From an uncultured Porphyromonadaceae bacterium (GTDB taxonomy: Bacteria; Bacteroidota; Bacteroidia; Bacteroidales; Muribaculaceae): a DNA stretch of 8,833 bases. The notes under the pieces were generated by a model that saw only the letters and a program-made list of their open reading frames with translations, searched no databases and was not told the origin of the DNA. Within the stretch, counting starts at the first letter, position 1. Each line of letters begins with the position of its first letter. Below are positions 1-6,777 of the stretch, piece after piece. Location of the stretch: NCBI GenBank assembly GCA_947174155.1, contig CAMWHX010000032.1, forward strand, positions 1 through 8,833, in the 5' to 3' direction. The position numbers and the translations under genes were made by a program.

Positions 1-22
1 GTCGATACGGGCCTGATACATA

Positions 23-39
23 GCCCCGCCATGCGGGGC
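23..39. other. G/C-rich hairpin, possible terminator of an upstream gene
   Basis: GCCCCGC (23-29), loop CAT, GCGGGGC (33-39) form a perfect 7-bp stem with a 3-nt loop. No T-run follows directly on the plus strand (the next bases are CGGAAGATG), so it lacks the second half of a classic intrinsic terminator. It could end a gene lying to the left of the window. Confidence 0.3.
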
Positions 40-143
40 CGGAAGATGCCTCTTCAATAAAATAAATTATGCACCGTAAATTCGGATTGAGCCCATATTT
101 CCCTTGAAACATACCCCTAAAGAGCCACGATACTCGAAAATTT

Positions 144-271
144 GGTTGATCCTTCCCGAAAGCGACCATATATGCGAGGCTCAGACTGATGCCCTCGCCC
201 CAATGGGGGGAATTAACTGAATATCCCTAAACAGTCCGTGAGGTGCCATCCTGCGAAGGAAGACGCCTCAC
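144..271 (+). other. Cluster of predicted RNA hairpins, possible structured RNA
   Basis: Hairpins seen by eye on the plus strand: GGTTG (144-148) with CGACC (163-167) around an inner CTT/AAG; GCGAGG (174-179) with CCTCGC (193-198) around TCA/TGA; CCCC (198-201) with GGGG (205-208), an alternative use of base 198; and a well-formed element at 238-271. The last has an 8-bp stem, GTGAGGTG (238-245) with CGCCTCAC (264-271) including one T-G wobble. It continues with a symmetric 3x3 internal loop and a 4-bp stem TCCT/AGGA closed by the GNRA tetraloop GCGA (253-256). The tip recalls signal recognition particle RNA, but the conserved AGCA of that RNA is absent (AGAC instead) and no outer arms pair. 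No promoter or poly-T end was found. It may be a small RNA, a leader or chance. Confidence 0.3.
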
Positions 272-279
272 ATCCTATT

Positions 280-366
280 TACTCTTTGCAGAGATGATTT
301 TCCAAAAATACTCTTTGCAAAGATAAATTCGCGAAAATACTCTTTGCAAAGAGTATTTTTTGTATC
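280..366. repeat. Three tandem copies of a 29-bp palindromic repeat
   Basis: Copies begin at 280, 309 and 338, exactly 29 bp apart. Each starts with TACTCTTTGCA, followed by A or G and then AGA. The tails of copies 1 and 2 differ but both end in an A-run (AAAAA, AAAA). In copy 3 the dyad is completed: AAAATACTCTTTG (334-346) is followed directly by its exact reverse complement, giving a perfect 26-bp palindrome at 334-359. The array sits directly before, and its third copy runs into, the promoter of the ATPase gene at 396. A dyad with helically spaced copies suggests an operator for a dimeric DNA-binding protein; the protein is unknown and this role is inferred. Confidence 0.85.
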
Positions 367-370
367 TTTG
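343..370 (+). promoter_or_regulatory. Bacteroidota-type promoter of the ATPase gene
   Basis: TATCTTTG at 363-370 matches the Bacteroidota -7 consensus TAnnTTTG exactly and is followed by CA. A TTTG at 343-346, inside the 26-bp palindrome, may serve as the -33 element, though the 16-nt gap is shorter than the usual roughly 19-21 nt. Transcription would start near 376-380, about 20 nt before the ATG at 396. A protein bound to the palindrome would cover the upstream half of this promoter, so repression is the simplest expectation. Confidence 0.65.
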
Positions 371-395
371 CATCGAATATAAAAAGACTACCGGG

Positions 396-1586
396 ATGAA
401 GACTTTGAAAAATCGATATGAGCGACTACTGAAACTGACCTCAACAAAACATGTGCGCTACCTTTATGACCGCATATCATGGGATACCCGTCTTGTCGGC
501 ATAAAGGGTGCCCGTGGAGTCGGGAAGACCACCATGATGCTTCAGCGGATCAAACTCGCGTTTCCGGATCCCTCGAAAGCCCTGTATGTCTCTCTGGATG
601 ACATATGGTTTGGTGCGCACACGCTGGTGGACCTGGCCGAACAAGCTGATGCCGAGGGTATAACTCATATCTTCGTGGATGAGGTGCATCGTATGCCCGG
701 GTGGGAACAGCAGATTAAAAATGTATATGATTTCTTCCCTAATCTCAATATCGTTTTCACCGGCAGCTCATTGCTGGTTATCGATCACTCGATAGCGGAT
801 CTTTCCCGCCGCTGCCTGCTGTATGACCTCCGAGGTCTTTCATTCAGAGAATACCTTGAATTTCAGGGCGTGAAATTCAGTAGCCTGACTCTCTCAGAAA
901 TACTCTACGATCATCTGAAATATGCCTCTGAGATTACCGCTGCCATAGACATCAACAAGCTCTTCGGAGCTTATCTCCGCCATGGGTTCTACCCCTTTTA
1001 CACTACAGAAACGGAGACCGATTACCTTCTCCGTGTCAACAACATAATCACCAGTGTAATAGATTATGATATACCGGCAGTCGAGAAGATTGAGTATGCC
1101 ACCCTGATTAAGGCAAAACATCTGCTCAATATCTTCGCGACGCAGGTACCTTCTCCTCTAAACGCCAGTGCAACAGCCGGAATGATCGGTGTAACCTCAA
1201 ATCAGCTTCTTAAAATTCTCTCCCTGTTGGAACGGGCTCAGATCCTCCGGCTCCTTTACTACCGAAGTGAGAGAAATCCCAAATCGATGATAAAGCCGCA
1301 GAAAGTCATCTTCGATAATCCCTCTATCGTAAACGCATTAGGAAACGCCAACATAGGTAAAATACGAGAGACTTTCATGGCCTCCATGGTTTCTGCATGT
1401 CATGAGATTGCGTATCCCAAAGATGGAGACTTACTTGTAGACAACCGTTACCTGATGGAAATAGGGGGCTCAGGTAAGGGTTTCGGCCAAATCCGCAATA
1501 TTCCTGACAGTTTCGTAGTCGCTGACGGCATCCCGGTGGGATACGGCAACAAGATCCCACTCTGGATCTTCGGCTTCCTCTACTGA
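396..1586 (+). CDS. AAA-family ATPase, AAA_14 / DUF4143-like
   Basis: The protein has 396 residues. The N-terminal AAA module has Walker A GARGVGKTT (38-46), Walker B HIFVDEVHR (91-99, acidic pair D95 E96), a sensor-1-like NIVFTGSS (118-125), a possible arginine finger in LSRR (136-139), and GLSFREYLEF (147-156), a hallmark of the AAA_14 group. A helical, probably winged-helix region follows (about 235-290). The C-terminal part (about 305-396) has IRETF (323-327), GDLLVD, MEIGGSGKGF (354-363) and a PLWIFGFLY end; in this family it is a nuclease-fold-like DUF4143-type domain whose activity is uncertain. I chose the ATG at 396 because the open frame's earlier TTG at 360 lies upstream of the predicted transcript start. 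Such ATPases are common and multi-copy in Bacteroidota, with no settled function. The gene is more A/T-rich than the dcw genes (26 of 60 G/C at 1081-1140 against 42 of 60 at 2401-2460), which suggests acquisition or different selection. Confidence 0.85.
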   Translation: MKTLKNRYERLLKLTSTKHVRYLYDRISWDTRLVGIKGARGVGKTTMMLQRIKLAFPDPSKALYVSLDDIWFGAHTLVDLAEQADAEGITHIFVDEVHRMPGWEQQIKNVYDFFPNLNIVFTGSSLLVIDHSIADLSRRCLLYDLRGLSFREYLEFQGVKFSSLTLSEILYDHLKYASEITAAIDINKLFGAYLRHGFYPFYTTETETDYLLRVNNIITSVIDYDIPAVEKIEYATLIKAKHLLNIFATQVPSPLNASATAGMIGVTSNQLLKILSLLERAQILRLLYYRSERNPKSMIKPQKVIFDNPSIVNALGNANIGKIRETFMASMVSACHEIAYPKDGDLLVDNRYLMEIGGSGKGFGQIRNIPDSFVVADGIPVGYGNKIPLWIFGFLY

Positions 1587-1587
1587 G

Positions 1588-1608
1588 CCCTGTCAAGTGA
1601 GGATAGGG
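1588..1608 (+). terminator. Hairpin after the ATPase gene, likely terminator
   Basis: CCCTGTC (1588-1594) pairs with GATAGGG (1602-1608), a 7-bp stem with one G-T wobble and a 7-nt loop. It starts one base after the TGA stop of the ATPase gene. The following bases (AACTCTTATCTCT) are T-rich but not a clean run, so termination may be partial. It suggests the ATPase gene and rsmH are separate transcription units. Confidence 0.45.
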
Positions 1609-1672
1609 AACTCTTATCTCTGAGAGCGACCCCGAAGCGGCAAGGGTGGGACTAAAACGATAAAAATTCTAA

Positions 1673-1704
1673 AAAAATCGGGCCAAATGTAGGGAAAAAC
1701 GGGG
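1673..1704 (+). promoter_or_regulatory. A-run plus G-box repeats resembling MraZ sites
   Basis: Three related 10-nt units precede rsmH: AAAAATCGGG (1673-1682), AAATGTAGGG (1685-1694) and AAAAACGGGG (1695-1704). The last two abut with a 10-bp period. MraZ of E. coli binds TGGGN repeats with 5-nt spacers (also a 10-bp period) before the dcw cluster, and mycoplasma MraZ uses AAAGTG-type boxes. The units here fit that pattern loosely, since none has a perfect TGGG. They lie just before the probable rsmH promoter. MraZ binding is an inference. Confidence 0.4.
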
Positions 1705-1711
1705 CGAAATG

Positions 1712-1723
1712 TGTAATTTTACA
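1712..1723 (+). promoter_or_regulatory. Probable promoter of the dcw operon with small inverted repeat
   Basis: TAATTTTA (1714-1721) matches seven of eight positions of the Bacteroidota -7 element TAnnTTTG. It lies 36 bp before the rsmH ATG, giving a leader of about 30 nt. It sits within an inverted repeat, TGTAA-TT-TTACA (1712-1723). No clear -33 TTTG is seen upstream. This is the only promoter-like match I found between the ATPase gene and rsmH. Confidence 0.4.
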
Positions 1724-1757
1724 GTCTTAAACCATTTCAAACCGATTTTCCGTTCCA

Positions 1758-2675
1758 ATGGAGGAAATTTACCATATACCCGCTCTGCTTGACGAAGCAA
1801 TTGAGGGTCTCAATATAAAGCCCGACGGGGTATACGCCGACGCCACTTTCGGTGGCGGCGGCCACTCACGAGCCATCATCTCCCTGCTCGGTCCGCAGGG
1901 GCACTTGTATGGCTTCGATCGCGATCTCGATGCCCTCGCCAACGCCATCGACGATCCGCGTTTCACATTCGTACGCTCCAACTTCCGCCATATGCCCAAC
2001 TTCATGCGCTACTACGATGTAGAGGGTTTCGACGGCATATTGGCCGACTTAGGGGTCTCGTTTCATCACTTCGATGATGCGGAGAGAGGTTTCTCCTTCC
2101 GCGCTGACGCCCCGCTGGATATGCGTATGAACCGTCGCGCACCCCGCACAGCCGCCGACATCGTGGCCGAAGCCTCGGAGGAGAGCCTGATTGCGATGCT
2201 GCGGGCCTATACCGATCTCAAACGTCCGCGCGATATCGCCCGCGCCATTGTGTCTGCCCGCACCAAGGCCCCGGTAGCTACCACCTCAGCTCTTGTAGAG
2301 GCCGTCAAGGGGAGCATCAATCCCAAAAACGAGAAGAAAGACCTCGCCCAGGTCTTCCAGGCCATGCGTATCGAAGTCAACGGTGAGGCCGAAGACCTGC
2401 GCCGCTTTCTGACTGCCACGACCTCCATGCTCCGCCCCGGAGGACGCCTGGCCGTGCTGACCTACCACTCCCTCGAAGACCGGATGGTAAAGAACTTCCT
2501 GCGTACCGGCAATCTCGACGGTGTCGAGCAGAAAGACTTCTTCGGCCGGGTCAATACCCCCTGGAAGGTCATCACCCGCTCCCCCATCACCCCCTCGGCA
2601 GAGGAGGTGGAGGCCAATCCACGCGCACGCAGTGCAAAACTCCGTGTGGCCGAACTTATGCCCACCGCTGACTGA
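1758..2675 (+). CDS. rsmH: 16S rRNA (cytosine(1402)-N(4))-methyltransferase RsmH
   Basis: This enzyme (MraW) transfers a methyl group from S-adenosylmethionine to N4 of C1402 in 16S rRNA, in the decoding centre of the small ribosomal subunit. The 305-residue product has the normal length. Family landmarks are the N-terminal HIPALLDEAIEGL, the SAM-binding loop ADATFGGGGHS (27-37), GFDRD (52-56), DGILADLGVS (92-101), RGFSFRADAPLDMRMN (110-125), MRIEVNGE (203-210) and the closing GGRLAVLTYHSLEDRMVK (228-245). The common SS after LGV is SF here, a mild change. The ATG at 1758 puts the conserved H-x-P-x-LL motif at the usual place near the N-terminus. It is the first gene of the dcw cluster in this window; mraZ, its usual upstream neighbour, is not present. 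ftsL starts 2 bp after the stop. Confidence 0.96.
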   Translation: MEEIYHIPALLDEAIEGLNIKPDGVYADATFGGGGHSRAIISLLGPQGHLYGFDRDLDALANAIDDPRFTFVRSNFRHMPNFMRYYDVEGFDGILADLGVSFHHFDDAERGFSFRADAPLDMRMNRRAPRTAADIVAEASEESLIAMLRAYTDLKRPRDIARAIVSARTKAPVATTSALVEAVKGSINPKNEKKDLAQVFQAMRIEVNGEAEDLRRFLTATTSMLRPGGRLAVLTYHSLEDRMVKNFLRTGNLDGVEQKDFFGRVNTPWKVITRSPITPSAEEVEANPRARSAKLRVAELMPTAD

Positions 2676-2677
2676 CT

Positions 2678-3085
2678 ATGGGGGTAATCAACAGACGTAA
2701 GGGGAAATCCCAAACAGAAAGCGCCGACCCGAAGAGTGAGAAATCGCGCTCCAAAACCTCGGACCAGCTGCACACCATCGCCAGTGACCTGCGATACGGC
2801 CGATCCGTATCGGCGAGTTTCTTCCGCCAGAACGCCTGGCTGCTCGTCGCCATCCTCGCCGCCGTGCTCTCCCTGATGGGACTGCGATACAAGACGAAGT
2901 CAAAGATGGCGGAGATCAAGACGCTGACTGCCGACCTGCAACGTGCCGAGAGCTCCAAGCTTCAGGAGAAGGCCGCCTACATGTCACTCATACGAGAGAC
3001 GGAGATGAAGAGACTCGTAGACCATAAGGGCCTCGGGCTGCAATTTCGCGAAGAGCCACCCTATCAGCTCACCTATGAAAAGTAA
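2678..3085 (+). CDS. ftsL: FtsL-like cell division protein (Bacteroidetes type)
   Basis: The product is a 135-residue bitopic membrane protein. A basic, polar cytoplasmic tail (1-50, many K, R and S) is followed by one membrane segment (about 53-70, AWLLVAILAAVLSLMGL). A heptad-like periplasmic helix comes next (about 72-115), ending with REEPPYQL (124-131). This architecture, and the position between rsmH and ftsI, identify it as the FtsL-type divisome subunit, which elsewhere forms a coiled-coil complex with FtsB/DivIC and FtsQ and activates FtsW-FtsI. FtsL sequences diverge strongly, so the call rests on topology, context and the PPY-type ending seen in Bacteroidetes FtsL. The start is 2 bp after the rsmH stop, which suggests translational coupling; ftsI follows after 6 bp. 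Confidence 0.85.
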   Translation: MGVINRRKGKSQTESADPKSEKSRSKTSDQLHTIASDLRYGRSVSASFFRQNAWLLVAILAAVLSLMGLRYKTKSKMAEIKTLTADLQRAESSKLQEKAAYMSLIRETEMKRLVDHKGLGLQFREEPPYQLTYEK

Positions 3086-3091
3086 AGAGCC

Positions 3092-5188
3092 GTGACCAAA
3101 AGCCGAAAAAAACAAAATAACAAGACCCACATACTCTTTCGCTACGGTCTGATCACCGTAGCCTTCATGCTGCTGGCTCTGGCTGTGGTCGCCAAGATGT
3201 TTCATACTACAGTGATTCAGGCCAAGGAGTGGAACGCGCGTGCCAACAGCGAGATGGCACGCCTCGACACCATACAACCCGAGAGAGGCAATATCCTGGC
3301 CTCCAACGGCAATATCCTGGCTTGCAATCTGAAAGTATGGGATATAAAACTCGACCTGCGCCACGACCGCCTCAAAAAGATGGACCCCCTCCCTATCGAG
3401 GCTATTGACTCGCTGGCAGAGATGCTCGACAAGAATTATCCTCGCGCCGGGTTCACCTGGCGCGAACGCCTGCATAAGGAGATCGCAAAGCCGTTTGACA
3501 AGCGCCCCCGAGCCCTCCTCATAGCCCGCAAGGTAACTCTGGAAGACTACGAGGAGATACGCGCATACCCCTTCTTCAATCGATTCAAGGGGTCCGGTGT
3601 GCGTAACCCCCTCTACAAGACGGAGCGCAACATCCGCATGTATCCCTATGGACGTATGGCCTACCGCAGTATAGGGCGTGTAAACGAGAGTCAGGAGACG
3701 GGCGAGTTTCACGGATACTCCGGCCTGGAGAAGGATCTCGACACCCTCCTCTACGGCAAACCGGGTCTGGCCAAGCGCGTGGCCCTCAACAAGGGTATCG
3801 GCACATGGGTGCAGACCCCCGCTCAACGCGGATTTGACCTGCTGACTACCATCGATATAGACATTCAGGAGATGCTCGAGCAGGAACTCTACAACATCTG
3901 TACCGAGTCGGGTGCCGAATGGGGCACCGCAATCCTCATGGAGGTGGAGACCGGTGAGATAAAGGCCCTCTCCAACATCGAGCGTCTCGAAGACGGCACC
4001 TACGGCGAGGCTCTGAACCGCGCTGTGCTCCCCTTCGAGCCGGGAAGCGTGATGAAGACCATCTCGATGATGATAGCCTTCGAGGATGGGCTCGTCAAGA
4101 GTGTCAACGACAGGGTCGACTGCAGCCCCTTCCAGCGTACATCCGATCCTCACGCTCCGGGAGTCAAGACCATGAAGCAGGTTATCGAGATGTCGTCCAA
4201 TACCGGTATCGCACGCGTGATTTTCCGCAAATATGCCGCCAATCCCGCCTCCTTCTATGACCGTCTGGACTCCATAGGCTTCTTCGAACCTATGCACTCC
4301 GGTATCGCCGGCGAACAGATACCCCGCATCCGTCGTCTCGTAGACCGGGACCGTCGCGGCAACCCGATCACCATGACATCACGTCATCTCGACCTTGCCC
4401 GTCAGGCCTACGGCTACAACACCGAGATTCCTCCCCTCTACACCCTCTCGGTCTACAATGCCATCGCCAACGGCGGACGCTACGTGCGTCCTCACCTGCT
4501 GCGGGCCGTGCGCTCGGAGCGTGGCGACAGTGTGCTCCCTATCTCCTACATCCGTGACCGAATATGCTCCGAGGATAATGCCCGTAAGGTCAAGGAGTGT
4601 CTGCGAGAGGTCGTATGGGGTGAGCATGGCACTGCCCGCATGGTGCGTGATGACCGCGTCGAGATTGTCGGCAAGACCGGCACCGCCTACCCGGTCGAGA
4701 AGGGGGCCTACAATCTTACCAAACGCCGTTATGCCTTCGCCGGATTCTTCCCCTACGACAAACCGAAATACAGCTGCATGGCTCTCGTGCTCGGCCCCGC
4801 CGGTACAAGCGCCAACCGCACTTCGGGACAGGTCGTCAAGAACATGGCCCTGAAACTCTTCGCCCGCGGTATGCTCGACAACGTCCCTACCCTCAATCCG
4901 ACTGCCGAGGTGGGGCGCCCGACTATCACAGGGTCTCTGCGCACTAATCCCTCTGATATCTCAGCAGCCATAGGGACCGGAAGCGTGCGCAAGATCCGCA
5001 CCGTGCCCGCTGTAGGACGAAACACCGTCCCCAACGTGATCGGCTATGATGCCCCCTCGGCTATCCGAATCCTGGAAGAGCGCGGTGTCAAGGTCTCGAT
5101 CCGCGGCACCGGTACCGTGGTCTCTCAGTCGCTTCCCCCCGGGACACAGATCAGACGCGGAGCCAATATCCTCCTCTCCATGAGATAA
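3092..5188 (+). CDS. ftsI: Septal peptidoglycan transpeptidase FtsI (PBP3) with PASTA domain
   Basis: This is a class B penicillin-binding protein, which cross-links septal peptidoglycan and is the target of beta-lactams. The 698-residue product has a short basic cytoplasmic tail, one membrane anchor (about 16-35), and a pedestal domain beginning around ERGNILASNG (64-73). The transpeptidase domain has all three active-site motifs: SVMK (nucleophile S319, K322), SSN (368-370) and KTGTA (528-532). A Thr/Pro-rich linker (about 598-643) leads to one C-terminal PASTA domain (about 645-698, starting TVPNVIGYDA). A PASTA tail on FtsI is normal in Bacteroidota. Translation starts at GTG (3092), 6 bp after the ftsL stop and behind AAAGAG; the next ATG lies inside the membrane anchor and would destroy it. 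In-frame repeats at 3287-3321 encode GNILASN-GNILACN. Confidence 0.95.
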   Translation: MTKSRKKQNNKTHILFRYGLITVAFMLLALAVVAKMFHTTVIQAKEWNARANSEMARLDTIQPERGNILASNGNILACNLKVWDIKLDLRHDRLKKMDPLPIEAIDSLAEMLDKNYPRAGFTWRERLHKEIAKPFDKRPRALLIARKVTLEDYEEIRAYPFFNRFKGSGVRNPLYKTERNIRMYPYGRMAYRSIGRVNESQETGEFHGYSGLEKDLDTLLYGKPGLAKRVALNKGIGTWVQTPAQRGFDLLTTIDIDIQEMLEQELYNICTESGAEWGTAILMEVETGEIKALSNIERLEDGTYGEALNRAVLPFEPGSVMKTISMMIAFEDGLVKSVNDRVDCSPFQRTSDPHAPGVKTMKQVIEMSSNTGIARVIFRKYAANPASFYDRLDSIGFFEPMHSGIAGEQIPRIRRLVDRDRRGNPITMTSRHLDLARQAYGYNTEIPPLYTLSVYNAIANGGRYVRPHLLRAVRSERGDSVLPISYIRDRICSEDNARKVKECLREVVWGEHGTARMVRDDRVEIVGKTGTAYPVEKGAYNLTKRRYAFAGFFPYDKPKYSCMALVLGPAGTSANRTSGQVVKNMALKLFARGMLDNVPTLNPTAEVGRPTITGSLRTNPSDISAAIGTGSVRKIRTVPAVGRNTVPNVIGYDAPSAIRILEERGVKVSIRGTGTVVSQSLPPGTQIRRGANILLSMR
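3287..3321 (+). repeat. 14-bp direct repeat inside ftsI
   Basis: GGCAATATCCTGGC occurs at 3287-3300 and again at 3308-3321, a 21-bp (seven-codon) period that keeps frame. It encodes the start of the pedestal domain, where the family motif RG-x-I-L-x-x-N-G-x-x-L-A is itself semi-repetitive. Part of the likeness is therefore imposed by protein function, but the identity at third codon positions is complete. Confidence 0.8.
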
Positions 5189-5240
5189 GTAAGCACTTAA
5201 CAGTAAAATCATTAACTGACAATTATAACCACTCTGACAT

Positions 5241-6692
5241 ATGACCGCAAAACTGTCAACCCTGCTCGAAGCCATCGACGTGCTGGAAGTCATCGGCGAT
5301 GTAGATAGAAATATAGTGTCGCTCGAAAGCGACTCCCGCAAGACACGGAAGGAGGGTATGTTCGTGGCCGTGCGCGGTGTCACCACCGACGGCCACCGCT
5401 ATATCCCTGTCGTGGCAAGCAATCACGTCGGGGCGATTGTCTGTGAAGAGATGCCCGCCTCGCTCGAAAACGGTGTGACCTACGTGCGTGTGGCCAACTC
5501 CGCGGCCGCTCTCGGTCATCTGGCCTCAGCCTGGTACGGTCACCCCTCGCGTCATCTCAAACTCGTCGGCGTCACCGGCACCAACGGCAAGACCACCACG
5601 GCAACCTTGCTCTATGAGATGGCCGGGATGCAGGGATACAAGGCCGGACTTCTCTCGACCGTCTGCAACTATATCGGTTCCGAAGCGCGGCCCACCACCC
5701 ACACTACTCCCGACCCGCTGACCCTCAACGCTCTGCTGGCGGAGATGGTGGAGTGCGGTTGTGACTATGCCTTCATGGAGGTGTCGAGCCATGCCGCCGC
5801 CCAGCACCGTATCGCGGGGCTGCACTTCACCGGTGCAGTCTTCTCCAACCTGACCCGTGACCACCTCGACTATCACGGCACGGTCGACAACTATATGCGC
5901 GCAAAGAAGGCCTTCTTCGATATGCTCCCCTCCTCTGCCTTCGCCCTGATAAATATCGACGACAAGGCGGGACGCTTCATGGTGCAGAATACTGCTGCGC
6001 GCGTCTATACCTACTCGCTGCGCACTGATGCCGACTTCCGCGGCCGCATCATGGAGACACGCCTTGACGGCACACTGCTGATGCTCAACAATCACGAGGT
6101 CGAAGTGCGCTTCACAGGCCGTTTCAACGCATATAACCTGACTGCCGTCTACGGCGCCTCCATACTCACAGGCTTCGATCCCGAGACCGTCTTGGTCGAC
6201 ATGAGCCGCCTGGTCCCCGTAGCCGGTCGCTTCCAGACTATACCCTGCTCCAACGGTGTGACCGCCATCGTCGACTATGCCCACACCCCTGACGCTCTGG
6301 TCAACGTGCTCGACACAATCCGCGAAATCGTGGGTCCCACCGGCGCTATCGTCACCGTAGTCGGAGCCGGCGGCAACCGCGACACCGGCAAACGTCCGAT
6401 CATGGCTCAGGAGGCAGCATGTCGTTCTGACCGCCTCATCCTGACCAGCGACAACCCACGAGATGAGGATCCGGAGGAGATTATCGCGCAGATGCGCGAG
6501 GGACTCAGCGCCGAGGAGACCCGCCGCACTCTCTGCATAGCCAACCGACGCGAGGCCATACGCACCGCCCTGCAGACAGCTGCCCCCGGATCGGTGGTAC
6601 TTGTCGCCGGCAAGGGTCACGAGACTTATCAGGAGATCAAGGGTGTGCGTCATCACTTCGATGACCGCGAGGAGATACTCAATGCCCTCTGA
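5241..6692 (+). CDS. murE: UDP-MurNAc-L-Ala-D-Glu:meso-diaminopimelate ligase MurE
   Basis: This cytoplasmic ATP-dependent ligase adds the third peptide residue to UDP-MurNAc-L-Ala-D-Glu. The 483-residue product has the family's three-domain layout: N-terminal UDP-binding domain with the SLESDSRK and GMFVAVRG motifs (27-46), central ATPase domain with P-loop GVTGTNGKTTT (110-120), TTHTTPDP (152-159), MEVSSHA (179-185), NLTRDHLDYHG (203-213) and the AKKAFF segment (221-226) that carries the lysine usually carbamylated, then the C-terminal domain with VDYAHTPDAL (344-353) and VVGAGGNRDTGKRP (373-386). DNPRDEDP at 404-411 contains DNPR, the signature for meso-diaminopimelate rather than lysine. 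The spacing to ftsI is 52 bp; no terminator or TAnnTTTG element is seen there, so co-transcription is likely. Confidence 0.96.
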   Translation: MTAKLSTLLEAIDVLEVIGDVDRNIVSLESDSRKTRKEGMFVAVRGVTTDGHRYIPVVASNHVGAIVCEEMPASLENGVTYVRVANSAAALGHLASAWYGHPSRHLKLVGVTGTNGKTTTATLLYEMAGMQGYKAGLLSTVCNYIGSEARPTTHTTPDPLTLNALLAEMVECGCDYAFMEVSSHAAAQHRIAGLHFTGAVFSNLTRDHLDYHGTVDNYMRAKKAFFDMLPSSAFALINIDDKAGRFMVQNTAARVYTYSLRTDADFRGRIMETRLDGTLLMLNNHEVEVRFTGRFNAYNLTAVYGASILTGFDPETVLVDMSRLVPVAGRFQTIPCSNGVTAIVDYAHTPDALVNVLDTIREIVGPTGAIVTVVGAGGNRDTGKRPIMAQEAACRSDRLILTSDNPRDEDPEEIIAQMREGLSAEETRRTLCIANRREAIRTALQTAAPGSVVLVAGKGHETYQEIKGVRHHFDDREEILNAL

Positions 6693-6777
6693 TTATCAAT
6701 CCGATATTAGACAGCATATATTAGAGAACCGATATTCAGGTATCAGACAGAAGGGGGATTCATAATTAGGTTAGCGC

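Larger units (their letters stand above)
1..279. other. Intergenic stretch without a convincing gene, hairpin-rich
   Basis: I find no supported protein gene here. All plus-strand frames are broken by stops. One minus-strand frame stays open from an ATG at 169 to the left edge (56 codons), but it resembles no family I know. The stretch holds a G/C hairpin at 23-39, a cluster of hairpins at 144-271, and two related 16-17-nt segments (111-126 and 221-237, both reading ATA-Y-CCCTAAA-S-AG). It may be a structured RNA, the remains of an older element or simple intergenic DNA; the sequence alone does not decide. Confidence 0.5.

Noticed and set aside
1..169. Minus-strand frame open from an ATG at 169 to the left window edge (56 codons)
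   Set aside because: It is short, truncated and matches no family I recognise. An open run of this length in one of several frames is expected by chance, and it overlaps hairpin-rich DNA.
238..271. Signal recognition particle RNA (ffs)
   Set aside because: Only the small tip is similar. The conserved AGCA on the 3' side is replaced by AGAC, and the sequences outside the hairpin do not pair into the long SRP arm.
360..395. TTG start of the ATPase frame at 360
   Set aside because: It lies upstream of the -7 element at 363-370, so it would not be on the transcript; the ATG at 396 gives a normal start.
2984..4297. Long minus-strand frame (437 codons) opposite ftsL/ftsI
   Set aside because: It lies opposite well-identified genes. 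G/C-rich codon use leaves few stops on the opposite strand, and the translation has no recognisable domain.
5189..5240. Possible promoter or terminator between ftsI and murE
   Set aside because: The 52-bp gap has only a weak CAGT/ACTG pairing and no TAnnTTTG element or T-run.
5526..6656. Long minus-strand frame (376 codons) opposite murE
   Set aside because: It is a shadow of murE for the same reason; the His/Gly/Val-rich translation resembles no family.
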